64,000 nucleotides of DNA, taken from contig JAHOYZ010000039.1 in the NCBI GenBank assembly GCA_019038695.1, forward strand, positions 1-64,000, in the 5' to 3' direction. The stretch is from Candidatus Zixiibacteriota bacterium (GTDB taxonomy: Bacteria > Zixibacteria > MSB-5A5 > GN15 > FEB-12). The notes below the pieces were generated by a model. The model was not told where the DNA came from, did not search any database, and was given only the letters and a program-made list of their open reading frames with translations. Of this stretch, positions 26,312 through 34,701 are shown one piece after another (within the stretch, counting starts at the first letter, position 1; each line of letters begins with the position of its first letter). The translations under genes were made by a program, and so were the position numbers.

Positions 26312-27157
26312 TCATGCAAGCACCAACGCGACAATACCAAGAACCATGCCGACCTTCAGACCAAATGTTCCGATAGCCAGCATCCGCGGGCTGGGATTGC
26401 CCCAGATCAGAATCAATAGTGCCAACAGGGGCAGGTCAATAATATAAACAGTTATGATCTTGTAGACTGAGCCAAACCACCCGACCAGAACAGGCACAAT
26501 AGTCAGAACAACCAGAACGCCGAACAACACCAGGGCCGTAGCAAGAGCGGAGCGGGGTTCAATAATTTGTGGAAACGTCCTGATACCGACCCGGCGATCA
26601 CGGTCAATACCCTCAACATCCTTAAGAATCTCGCGCACCAGGTACAGAAACACAGCAAACAGAGCCGGTATCAGAGGCCCTGGCAATTCCCATGTCCAGG
26701 CTGTATTTATTGCCAATCCGCCAGTAATAAACGTTAGACCACTTAGTACGGCGATAATGACATTACCCAGCAACGGAACACGTTTGAGTTTGAAATTGTA
26801 TGCAATCAGCATAACCAGAGCCAACCCTACCACGGTGGTCACAGACCAGTTGACCGAAATCGCCGCAATCAATGCACCAAGAGCACAGACCACCGCTACA
26901 ACGACAGCGAACTTCTTCGACAAACGCCCCTCTGCCAAAACCCGGTGGGGATAATTGACACGGTCGATCTCGACATCAAGCAGATCATTGACGCAGTTAC
27001 CACAGGCACAGACCAGAAACGCCGCCACAGAAGCCAGCAGGGGACCATAATAGATGGGATCACCCCAGGTCATGTACGCTCCCACCCACACCGCCATCAT
27101 AGTCAGGAGACAATTGAAAAAGCGGATGAGACGGAAGATATCAAGAACGACTCGCAT
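26312..27157 (-). CDS. UbiA-family prenyltransferase, DGGGP-synthase-like
   Basis: This 281-residue integral membrane prenyltransferase has about eight helices. The first aspartate-rich motif is NDLLDVEID (about residue 58) and the second is REILKDVEGIDRD (about 180), with YNFKLKRVPLLGN between them. The second motif is close to that of (geranylgeranyl)geranylglyceryl phosphate synthases of archaeal lipid synthesis, which also occur in FCB bacteria. A quinone or chlorophyll-type UbiA is the alternative. It is last in the secretion locus, 38 bases after the Omp85 gene. Confidence 0.82.
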   Translation of the reverse strand: MRVVLDIFRLIRFFNCLLTMMAVWVGAYMTWGDPIYYGPLLASVAAFLVCACGNCVNDLLDVEIDRVNYPHRVLAEGRLSKKFAVVVAVVCALGALIAAISVNWSVTTVVGLALVMLIAYNFKLKRVPLLGNVIIAVLSGLTFITGGLAINTAWTWELPGPLIPALFAVFLYLVREILKDVEGIDRDRRVGIRTFPQIIEPRSALATALVLFGVLVVLTIVPVLVGWFGSVYKIITVYIIDLPLLALLILIWGNPSPRMLAIGTFGLKVGMVLGIVALVLA

Positions 27158-27195
27158 GTCAGAGGATAGACACCACCCCGGAAGCCGGTCAACTT

Positions 27196-28662
27196 TTATA
27201 TCTCTGAGGAAATCTCAATCGAGAGACGGGCTTGACCGATGGGCGTGTCCGGATTCAATCCCAACGATATTCTAACACCTCGGGTAGCACTTTGCACGGC
27301 TATGCCAATTCCAAACCCCCAGTGAAAGTCTTCCTGGGTGCGCACACCCTCGTCAGCATCGGCAACCCGATTGTTGAGGTAAGCTCCGTCGGCGAAGCCG
27401 AAGATGTAACCACTCTCGAAACGAAGACGCGGTTCGACCGTGATGATCGCCGCACGAACGACGGCAAACTGTTCATTGCGGTATCCGCGAAGCGATCCGG
27501 GACCTCCAACCAGAACCAACTCAGATACTGGTGGTAAGTCTTCCTCGGTCTCAAGCCCGCGATACCTTAACCCGATGTGGCCAGTCAACGATCCCACCAG
27601 CGGTTGGTATGTGCTTATACTTATAGCGATACGAGTTTCGTCAAAAGCCACCCCTGTGGCGGCAGAATCCTGTTTGTGGCGTCGGTACGAATAGAGCAGG
27701 GACCAATTCAGATTTACACCACGAGAGGGATTGAAAATGTTATCCAGCGTTCGCCATTGGATTTGATGCTCAACTGCATAGACCGAGAAGGAAGATCGAT
27801 CTCCGACCGGTTCTACACTGCGATAGGCGAGGGACAGAGCTGTCGATGTTTCCCGCCATCGGTCGAGACGATATGAGCTACGAAGCAAGAACTCGTAGAA
27901 TAAATCACGGTAGTCACGAGTGGCTACCTGAAACTCAGCACTCCCCGGACCAAGCCAGAAAACCGGCTGTGTGTATCCCAAGCGCAGCTCGTTATGATTG
28001 CGTTCGCGTCGCTGCGACAACAACGATGCACAACGACCTTGGCCAAAAAGGTTGTTGAATCGAAGGTCCAGATGCCAGACCAAACCGGTTGGATCATCGG
28101 GCACATAACCACCTCCAGCCGATATTTCGACAGGCCTGACTTCCTTAAAGTAACACTCTATATCAGCAACCGTATATCCCTCTAATGCACGAATATGTAT
28201 CGGTTCCATAAAATGTAGATAGCCTATCCGCGAAGCGGCCTCAGCCACTGATAAGAGACGCCGCTCAATCAGCAAGCTGTCGGCAACCAACGGGAAATAA
28301 CGGTGAAGTGTTGCCGGGGCAGTGCGACTGAGACCGGAGAATAACAGACGGCCAATCCGTACTTTAGGCCCAGCTTCAACCTTTGCGTTTATTGAAATTC
28401 GATCGCGATTTTTCGCTATGCGAATCGGATGAATGACGGCATAATAGTAGCCGCTGTCCTGCCAGGGAGTCAGTAGATTGTCGCACAGTCGTGTCAATGC
28501 TGGTTCGGAAAAGGGGATTCCCGGCGTCAAAGTATCATCGATACTACCCGAGAGAATCAGGGTGTCGATGATTGCATTATCCTGATCACGATCATTCCCA
28601 CTAACATGTGCTGTGCATATCAGCGAACTCACCAGAATAATTACATGTACTACTTGTTTCAT
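27196..28662 (-). CDS. Omp85/BamA-superfamily outer-membrane protein
   Basis: This 488-residue protein has a signal peptide, one or two POTRA-like segments (about 30-175) and a C-terminal 16-strand surface-antigen barrel (about 185-488). The conserved lid-lock motif appears as GGPGSLRGYRNEQF (about residue 385). It is shorter than BamA, with fewer POTRA domains, so it is closer to accessory Omp85 or TpsB-like proteins. Position two bases from the large barrel gene suggests it inserts or exports products of this locus. Confidence 0.85.
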   Translation of the reverse strand: MKQVVHVIILVSSLICTAHVSGNDRDQDNAIIDTLILSGSIDDTLTPGIPFSEPALTRLCDNLLTPWQDSGYYYAVIHPIRIAKNRDRISINAKVEAGPKVRIGRLLFSGLSRTAPATLHRYFPLVADSLLIERRLLSVAEAASRIGYLHFMEPIHIRALEGYTVADIECYFKEVRPVEISAGGGYVPDDPTGLVWHLDLRFNNLFGQGRCASLLSQRRERNHNELRLGYTQPVFWLGPGSAEFQVATRDYRDLFYEFLLRSSYRLDRWRETSTALSLAYRSVEPVGDRSSFSVYAVEHQIQWRTLDNIFNPSRGVNLNWSLLYSYRRHKQDSAATGVAFDETRIAISISTYQPLVGSLTGHIGLRYRGLETEEDLPPVSELVLVGGPGSLRGYRNEQFAVVRAAIITVEPRLRFESGYIFGFADGAYLNNRVADADEGVRTQEDFHWGFGIGIAVQSATRGVRISLGLNPDTPIGQARLSIEISSEI

Positions 28663-28663
28663 A

Positions 28664-31600
28664 TCAGAATCCCGCCACCATTTCGCCCTGCCCTATGATA
28701 CGGGCTGCCCTCGTATCGGCATGACGGCCGGAAATTGACAGATTAATCCGTAGCCTCGACTTGCCCCCATAGCGCACCCCCACCGACCAAACTGCTCCCT
28801 GGCGACCGGGACGATTGTCGGTCAGCAGAAATGACGGCATACCGGACAGGGCCGAAAGAGTCTGTCGATACAACTCCAGTGAGATACGGAGTTCACCATT
28901 GCCGACAAATCCAAGACGTGAAGATGTCAACAGCCGGTAAAGATCAGAACGTTCGCCGACAGCCGATGTTGCTCGGCGATAGGCAGTGCCCAACGTCAAT
29001 TCGTGAGCGCCCATGAGCTGTCGGATAGTGAGATCAATCGAGTATCCGTCCACTTCACCAGCCCCACTAAAATAGATATCTCGATCTGAGTCAAACAGTC
29101 CTACAGTCTCTTCGAAACGAGTACTACCGACAACCTGTCGGAAAGACAACGAACCGCGTCGATCGCGCCGTTCTCGTGGCGTATCCGCCACGCGACGTAT
29201 CTCCTGATCCTCACTCACCGATAGACTGACAGCATAGATATTCTTGATGGGAAACAGACGCAGATCGGTGCTATGATGACGATTGTAATAAAGGTACGGC
29301 TGGCTCTGGTCGGACACGAATGGCAACACCCACCAGACTGACCGCTGACCCGACGCCAGTAATTCCTCCCTGACACGTGAATCTAGTCGCAGGAGTACAA
29401 TCGACCAGTCCCGGGACAAATGGAACGTCTTCTCGCCGCGAGACACTTGGGCCTGAGTAGACAATATCTCCTCGATCCTTACGAAATCACCATTAGGATC
29501 GGGGCGATACTCTTCCTCTTCAAAGATGTACTGCCCCTCCCCCGATTCTACCCGTAGATAGTTTATTCCGCGAGCATGTCGTGATTCCTCGGATAGCAGA
29601 TATGAGCTGCCCACTCTAAATCGTCCGGGTGAATCATTGTAGTCAAGGTTGAGTCTCCCCAGGTAGCTTTCGTCATGGGACTGAGGAGAACGTCGCCATT
29701 GATGGAACAGTGTCGTATTATAGCTCAGTTTGCCGATCCGGCGACGTGACTCAACACTAACGTGAGTGCGACGCAATAGCTCATTCCAGTCACCTCTTAA
29801 GGTGTCCTCAATATATCGCTGAACTTCCAGACGCTCGGTCGGTCGGTCAAGAGAAAAACTCAGGCGATCATACCGTGTCCCCCGATCTTCTCCCTTGTAA
29901 TCATGTCTCCGATCGTCATGCTCATAGTCAGTGGAGAACGTCCACCCAAGAGGAACTTTCCACGCCACAACGCAGCCATACGAGTCTGCCCTGCCAGTAA
30001 TCGGGCGTGTGTCAACGGCACTCGTATCAGCGGTACTTGTACCAACGGCACTAGTGCCATCGATACGGATCATACGCCATTTCAGACGGCCGGTAACATT
30101 GCGATGAGCCATAATTTCAACATCGCCACCACCACGCCATGATGACGGACCGTGCTGATAATCCAACCGCGCCAGATTCGGAGAAACGGCTACATGCGAC
30201 GATGGCGAGAGCCGTCCTTCTATCGATTGATAGCTCTCGTCTGAGGTCATAACAAAACTGTCGGGAAGAAAGAAATCCCTGGCAAAATCGGCCTTATCCA
30301 GCCGGTGCGGGGACCTATATCGCGGTTCTCTGAACCTGGTTCTGGCAGTGACATATTGGGTGTTGTCAGGAGGACCCCAGTCTTTCCGAAGCGAGGCTAC
30401 ATACAACGCCCCATTATTGTCATCATCATCGAGGTCGGAGAAAAGATTCTTATCGGATTGACTTTGCCGCCATTCGGCTGTAAGAGTTCCCAGAGCACCG
30501 CTTCTGATTCCGAGGCTAGTCTGAAAATACTCGTTTCGCTCAGGCAATGGGAGAGTTCTGACTGGCAGATAGTCACCTTTTCCCTCACCCGCATACTGGT
30601 AAATCGCGTTGCCTACATAGCGATACTCGCCCTTGCTAACTCCGACAAAACTGAAGGTCACTCTGTAATCCCCGGTATCCCCCACGATATGTTGGTAGAT
30701 TGTGTCAGGTAGACTATCAGGTAGAATGATGTAGTTGCCCATACTATCGGGAAACACCCCTGATTCACGGGCCGCATCGGAATTGTCTCCCACCGCTTCT
30801 AATAGCGCCCGACCGGCCTCCGACAATTCCCCCTGGAGTGGCTGGTGACTGTCATCACCATCATGTGTCCAGGCCATGTCGAAGATAACGGTGGAATCTC
30901 CAAGAGCTACCCCTCCCCCGGCAGTGAACAACTCCCCACGGTAATCCGAGGACTGCGGTTCATAATCAATCTCGATACGGCTGCGGCTGTCGATGGAGTG
31001 ATTGACGCCAAACGTTATCTGACCAGCCGGGTAGTCAACAATGTAATCCTTGTGTGTACCTCTTTCCAGAAGCTGACCATCGAGCCACACCTGTTCCGAA
31101 CCCGGGACAACCGGCACCGCGGCCGGGTCGATCTGATAGGGACCTTGAAGCTGATCCAGACTGTGTAGCCGTATGGTCTGGAAACGTCCTCGCGGTCGAG
31201 CCGCCGACATGTAGGCACTCTGATGAAAGTCGCGATAAGCAAAGGTCACTCCCGAAAGACGCCGGTCACGTCTGGTAAACGGCATTTGAGTCATCGGATC
31301 AAAACGATTGCTCACCATGAGATCACCAACTCGACCGGTGAACCGTCGTGAGTTTACCTCCAGATGGATTCGGTCGAGTTCCTTCAGAGTACTGTTGGCT
31401 GTTCCGTAGATGGGGTCATAACCTCGATCCGAGACCGCCCCGGTTACATCTACTCCCGAAGCCAACTGACCGGAGATAGTGAGATCAAGACCCTGGCTGA
31501 AGCTTGAACCTCCTCTCGAACGAGTCATAAATCGAAACGACTTGGTTCCTGACAGACTCAGATCCGAACCACGCGATGTTAAGTTTCTTTTACCTGAATG

Positions 31601-31984
31601 AACCACTCCCCTCGTTTCAGGGAGCGCGTATTGTCCTATCGGTGGGAGTGACCGTCCATAGGTAGTGGACAACCACGAAGGCAAAAGGGTATAGCACAGA
31701 CGAAGCGTGTCGCCATGTGCGACCGTGATACGCGACAGATCAAATCGCATATATTTGTTGTCATAATTGTATTCTGTCCCTCGCCTGAGTAAACTATCGC
31801 CAACATAGAGCGAGTCGGACAAATCGAATATGCCTCTGGGAGCAACCGAGTAAACTGCCGGCAGACTGTCCCCGGCGATTTCGACACAGGTGCCAGAGAC
31901 GGCGGCATAAGGCGCAAGAAGGATGCAGAAAAATATGATGGTGATCAAGAACGACGGAGATTTCCATGGATAGTGATCGCCCAT
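28664..31984 (-). CDS. Large outer-membrane barrel-like protein of unknown function
   Basis: This 1106-residue protein has an N-terminal signal peptide and a mostly beta-rich sequence with alternating polar and aromatic strands, as in large barrels. The motif PGSEQVWLDGQLLERG followed by DYIVDYPAGQITF (about 295-330) resembles repeats I associate with SprA-type and related surface proteins of FCB bacteria. A weaker copy lies at about 45-75 (VGDSLLRRGTEYNYD). True SprA proteins are about twice this length, so a translocon role is only a hypothesis. It lies between the NHL lipoprotein and Omp85 genes with almost no spacing. Confidence 0.55.
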   Translation of the reverse strand: MGDHYPWKSPSFLITIIFFCILLAPYAAVSGTCVEIAGDSLPAVYSVAPRGIFDLSDSLYVGDSLLRRGTEYNYDNKYMRFDLSRITVAHGDTLRLCYTLLPSWLSTTYGRSLPPIGQYALPETRGVVHSGKRNLTSRGSDLSLSGTKSFRFMTRSRGGSSFSQGLDLTISGQLASGVDVTGAVSDRGYDPIYGTANSTLKELDRIHLEVNSRRFTGRVGDLMVSNRFDPMTQMPFTRRDRRLSGVTFAYRDFHQSAYMSAARPRGRFQTIRLHSLDQLQGPYQIDPAAVPVVPGSEQVWLDGQLLERGTHKDYIVDYPAGQITFGVNHSIDSRSRIEIDYEPQSSDYRGELFTAGGGVALGDSTVIFDMAWTHDGDDSHQPLQGELSEAGRALLEAVGDNSDAARESGVFPDSMGNYIILPDSLPDTIYQHIVGDTGDYRVTFSFVGVSKGEYRYVGNAIYQYAGEGKGDYLPVRTLPLPERNEYFQTSLGIRSGALGTLTAEWRQSQSDKNLFSDLDDDDNNGALYVASLRKDWGPPDNTQYVTARTRFREPRYRSPHRLDKADFARDFFLPDSFVMTSDESYQSIEGRLSPSSHVAVSPNLARLDYQHGPSSWRGGGDVEIMAHRNVTGRLKWRMIRIDGTSAVGTSTADTSAVDTRPITGRADSYGCVVAWKVPLGWTFSTDYEHDDRRHDYKGEDRGTRYDRLSFSLDRPTERLEVQRYIEDTLRGDWNELLRRTHVSVESRRRIGKLSYNTTLFHQWRRSPQSHDESYLGRLNLDYNDSPGRFRVGSSYLLSEESRHARGINYLRVESGEGQYIFEEEEYRPDPNGDFVRIEEILSTQAQVSRGEKTFHLSRDWSIVLLRLDSRVREELLASGQRSVWWVLPFVSDQSQPYLYYNRHHSTDLRLFPIKNIYAVSLSVSEDQEIRRVADTPRERRDRRGSLSFRQVVGSTRFEETVGLFDSDRDIYFSGAGEVDGYSIDLTIRQLMGAHELTLGTAYRRATSAVGERSDLYRLLTSSRLGFVGNGELRISLELYRQTLSALSGMPSFLLTDNRPGRQGAVWSVGVRYGGKSRLRINLSISGRHADTRAARIIGQGEMVAGF

Positions 31985-31994
31985 GGCTCCTCGC

Positions 31995-32954
31995 CTATCG
32001 TTCGGGACTGATTATGCGGCAAACCAACAGACGATCATTGCCGGTGTCGGAGACAACGATACGACCGTCGGGGAGAATGGCAACGTCCGATGGTTCCCTC
32101 AGGTCAATTGAGGTCCCGGACATCTGAGGTCCAACCATAAGCTTACGCTCTCCCTGATGCGAGAATAAGAACAATCGACCAACAACTCCGTCTACGACCC
32201 ATAATCCATGTCCGTCGATTGTCACTGCAATAGGATAATCAAGCTCAGGGGATGATATACTTCGCACAAAGTTACCGTAGTCGTCATAGACAACCAGACG
32301 GCTGTTGCCTGCATCGCACACCAGGAATCCACCTTGCCGGCCAACCACAATCTTCTCGGGCGAGTGAACCTGGTCGCCGCTGTATCCGAAATCACCCACG
32401 AAACGGTCGAATTGTCCCACGTGATTGAAAACGGCAATGCGGTTCTGATCCCGATCGGCAATCCATAACTCGCCGAACTCCGTGAGTGCCGCACCCGAGG
32501 GATACCCGAACTTGAGAAGGTCTTCACTATCATAGAAGGCAATATCACCAGCATACGTAAGGCGATTATCAAAACGCGCCAGACGTCGATTGCCCTCATC
32601 AGTAACAAGCAGGTTGAGTTCATTATCAATGACTGCAAAAGTCGGACCATCCAGAAGACCAGCTGCTGATCCATGGCCTCCAATCTCCCTGACAGGAGTT
32701 AAATCGGAATGAAACTGGATTATCCGATGGTTGCCGGCATCAACACAGTAGAGCGACCCACGACCGTCAATCGCAAGACCGAATGGACGACTCAGTCTGG
32801 CTCCAAGAACAACACCGGCAATTTCCTGCTCCACTACAAGAGCAACAGGAACCACCGCCGCCTGTTCGTCAATAACCTGATCTCTCTTGGCTCCTCCACA
32901 TGATAGCAAACCAAGAGCCACTATTCCGACCAGTATTCCACTAAGGCGTCCCAC
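31995..32954 (-). CDS. NHL-repeat beta-propeller lipoprotein
   Basis: This 319-residue lipoprotein has a lipobox GLLSC with the cysteine at residue 19 when read from the GTG at 32954. That start is preferred because a longer frame to 33020 would overlap the upstream gene and spoil the signal peptide. The body consists of about six NHL blades (e.g. RPFGLAIDGRGSLYCVDAGNHRI), forming a six-bladed propeller. NHL domains bind proteins or glycans. It is probably an envelope scaffold for the locus. Confidence 0.8.
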   Translation of the reverse strand: MGRLSGILVGIVALGLLSCGGAKRDQVIDEQAAVVPVALVVEQEIAGVVLGARLSRPFGLAIDGRGSLYCVDAGNHRIIQFHSDLTPVREIGGHGSAAGLLDGPTFAVIDNELNLLVTDEGNRRLARFDNRLTYAGDIAFYDSEDLLKFGYPSGAALTEFGELWIADRDQNRIAVFNHVGQFDRFVGDFGYSGDQVHSPEKIVVGRQGGFLVCDAGNSRLVVYDDYGNFVRSISSPELDYPIAVTIDGHGLWVVDGVVGRLFLFSHQGERKLMVGPQMSGTSIDLREPSDVAILPDGRIVVSDTGNDRLLVCRIISPER

Positions 32955-32964
32955 ACCTATTCGC

Positions 32965-33765
32965 TCAAAAACCCGGGTACACAGTAATCGCGACCTGGTT
33001 GCGCTCAGCCAGAGGATCAACGCTCAACTGCACCGGTTTGCCAGCTACTGACAGGAAGAATCCGTCATCAGTCAGTCCCCCCCCACGGGCATCGCGAACA
33101 GCATCGACGACTGCCAGAACACGGTCAAAGAGACCAACCAACATGACCCACCTGGCTCGTCGATAGGCAGTTCGGCTGGATTCACGGAGCTCACGGAAAA
33201 CAGCCCTGTCCTCGGTTGACTGCCAAGACCAGTGATGACTTGCATCATCGGGAAAGTACTCCGAGCCAGTCTCCAGCAGACGTCCGATATCATTGTACCG
33301 ATCAATATCGCGGTATTTCTCCAGCCAGACAAAGAAATCATCATCCTTACCATCCAGGTTTGCGCCTGCTTTTGCTTCGGCATGACGTATCATGTCATCC
33401 TTCTTCCATGCGCCGTAGGTACGCAGGGAAAAATAGGAAACCCAGGTCACTATCTCCGCCGCAAAGAAAACGCGAGCCTTGGTCTTCCGACCGTTGTAAT
33501 ATTGCCCCCACCCCGGAACCAGCAACGAATACAGTCCGGCTCTGAGCTTCGATTGACCACCAAACTTCTGGCCGGACAAAGTAGCCTTGGCCTCTACATT
33601 GCTGGAGTCGAAGGCATTGAGTGCGACTGCTTTCAGTCCGAAACCCGAACCGGCAATGGTCTGTGACATCTGGGTTTGAATAGGCGTCTTGCTCAATTCA
33701 AGCCCGTGTCCGACGACCACCATTACAATCAGCAGGGAAACAGTCAGGGACAATATGCGCTTCAT
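32965..33765 (-). CDS. DUF5683-like membrane protein, copy 2
   Basis: This 266-residue protein has a signal peptide and the characteristic VPGWGQYYNGRKTKARVFF segment (about 85-103) with adjacent hydrophobic stretches. It is a paralogue of the next gene upstream. DUF5683 proteins are common in Bacteroidetes and other FCB bacteria, and their function is not known. It lies 10 bases after its paralogue. Confidence 0.72.
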   Translation of the reverse strand: MKRILSLTVSLLIVMVVVGHGLELSKTPIQTQMSQTIAGSGFGLKAVALNAFDSSNVEAKATLSGQKFGGQSKLRAGLYSLLVPGWGQYYNGRKTKARVFFAAEIVTWVSYFSLRTYGAWKKDDMIRHAEAKAGANLDGKDDDFFVWLEKYRDIDRYNDIGRLLETGSEYFPDDASHHWSWQSTEDRAVFRELRESSRTAYRRARWVMLVGLFDRVLAVVDAVRDARGGGLTDDGFFLSVAGKPVQLSVDPLAERNQVAITVYPGF

Positions 33766-33775
33766 TTGCTCTACC

Positions 33776-34681
33776 TTAGAATTTATAAGTGAACGTCACA
33801 AAAGGCGTATCCCGTCTGGCATGATACGACTTTAGCGACGCCTTTATCTTGACCCGAGCCAATGTCGATCCACTCTGGGTTTCGATCCGGCTATTGTGCT
33901 TTTTGGCTGAAATCAAACCCTCAAATGCACTTACCAGACGATTGGCTATGGAGACAAAGATCATGCGTCGGGCTCGCTTGTAACGACCGTCAGTATCCTT
34001 CCGCATCTGCTCATATTCCAGTCGGTGGGATGTGGACGGAATGTTCTCGTCTGTATTAACATGCGGCGGCGGGGCGATTTCACTGTAGTCATACAGATAC
34101 TGCCCCTCGAGATTAGCATCATCCCATCCCCAGGCAAACTGATCGTACTTACCGGTCATCTCGTAGTATTGCTGAGTGCGAGTATCCGGCAGATGATGCG
34201 ACAGTTCGCGGGCGGTGAGGGAATCGTCATCGTCCTTCCCATAGGCCCACAGAAGATAGGTTTCGTAATCCTCCTGATTCCAGTGATCACGATTGAACTG
34301 TTCGAACTCGGCGGTCATATCATCGGCCTGTCCATGCCACTTGCTGTAAAAAATCCATGAGGTTACTTCAGCTCCAAGAAATCCGACTGCCTTGAACCGA
34401 CTGCCATTGTATAACTGACCCATTCCTGGAACCGCGAGCGAGAGTAAAAATGCCTTGGCTGGCGACTTGCTTCGGAAATTATTCGGGCGAGGTATCTGGT
34501 CTGATGATGGATCGACGACGAGCGGCTCGTCAGTGTTTAGGGCCAGGGCAACGTCATACCGAATCTTGTGTCCTTCTAGAGCGAAAGCGGATGTAGTCGA
34601 TTGTACGGCGGCTGCGTTTCCGGCAACCATCAATAGGCCGACAGTTATAGCGAAGACACAAATGGTGTTGGATCGGATCAT
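33776..34681 (-). CDS. DUF5683-like membrane protein, copy 1
   Basis: This 301-residue protein has a signal peptide (cleavage near NAAAVQ) and the segment VPGMGQLYNGSRFKAVGFL (about 83-101), followed by TSWIFYSKW. It shares the layout of the neighbouring copy but carries a longer, aromatic and acidic central region. The two may form a heteromeric unit; that is inferred only from adjacency. Confidence 0.72.
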   Translation of the reverse strand: MIRSNTICVFAITVGLLMVAGNAAAVQSTTSAFALEGHKIRYDVALALNTDEPLVVDPSSDQIPRPNNFRSKSPAKAFLLSLAVPGMGQLYNGSRFKAVGFLGAEVTSWIFYSKWHGQADDMTAEFEQFNRDHWNQEDYETYLLWAYGKDDDDSLTARELSHHLPDTRTQQYYEMTGKYDQFAWGWDDANLEGQYLYDYSEIAPPPHVNTDENIPSTSHRLEYEQMRKDTDGRYKRARRMIFVSIANRLVSAFEGLISAKKHNSRIETQSGSTLARVKIKASLKSYHARRDTPFVTFTYKF

Positions 34682-34701
34682 TATCGCTGGTTCCTCCTGA
34701 A

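Noticed and set aside
28664-31984. Full SprA/Sov translocon
   Set aside because: The protein is about half the usual length and the motif similarity is local, so it is described as an unknown barrel-like protein.
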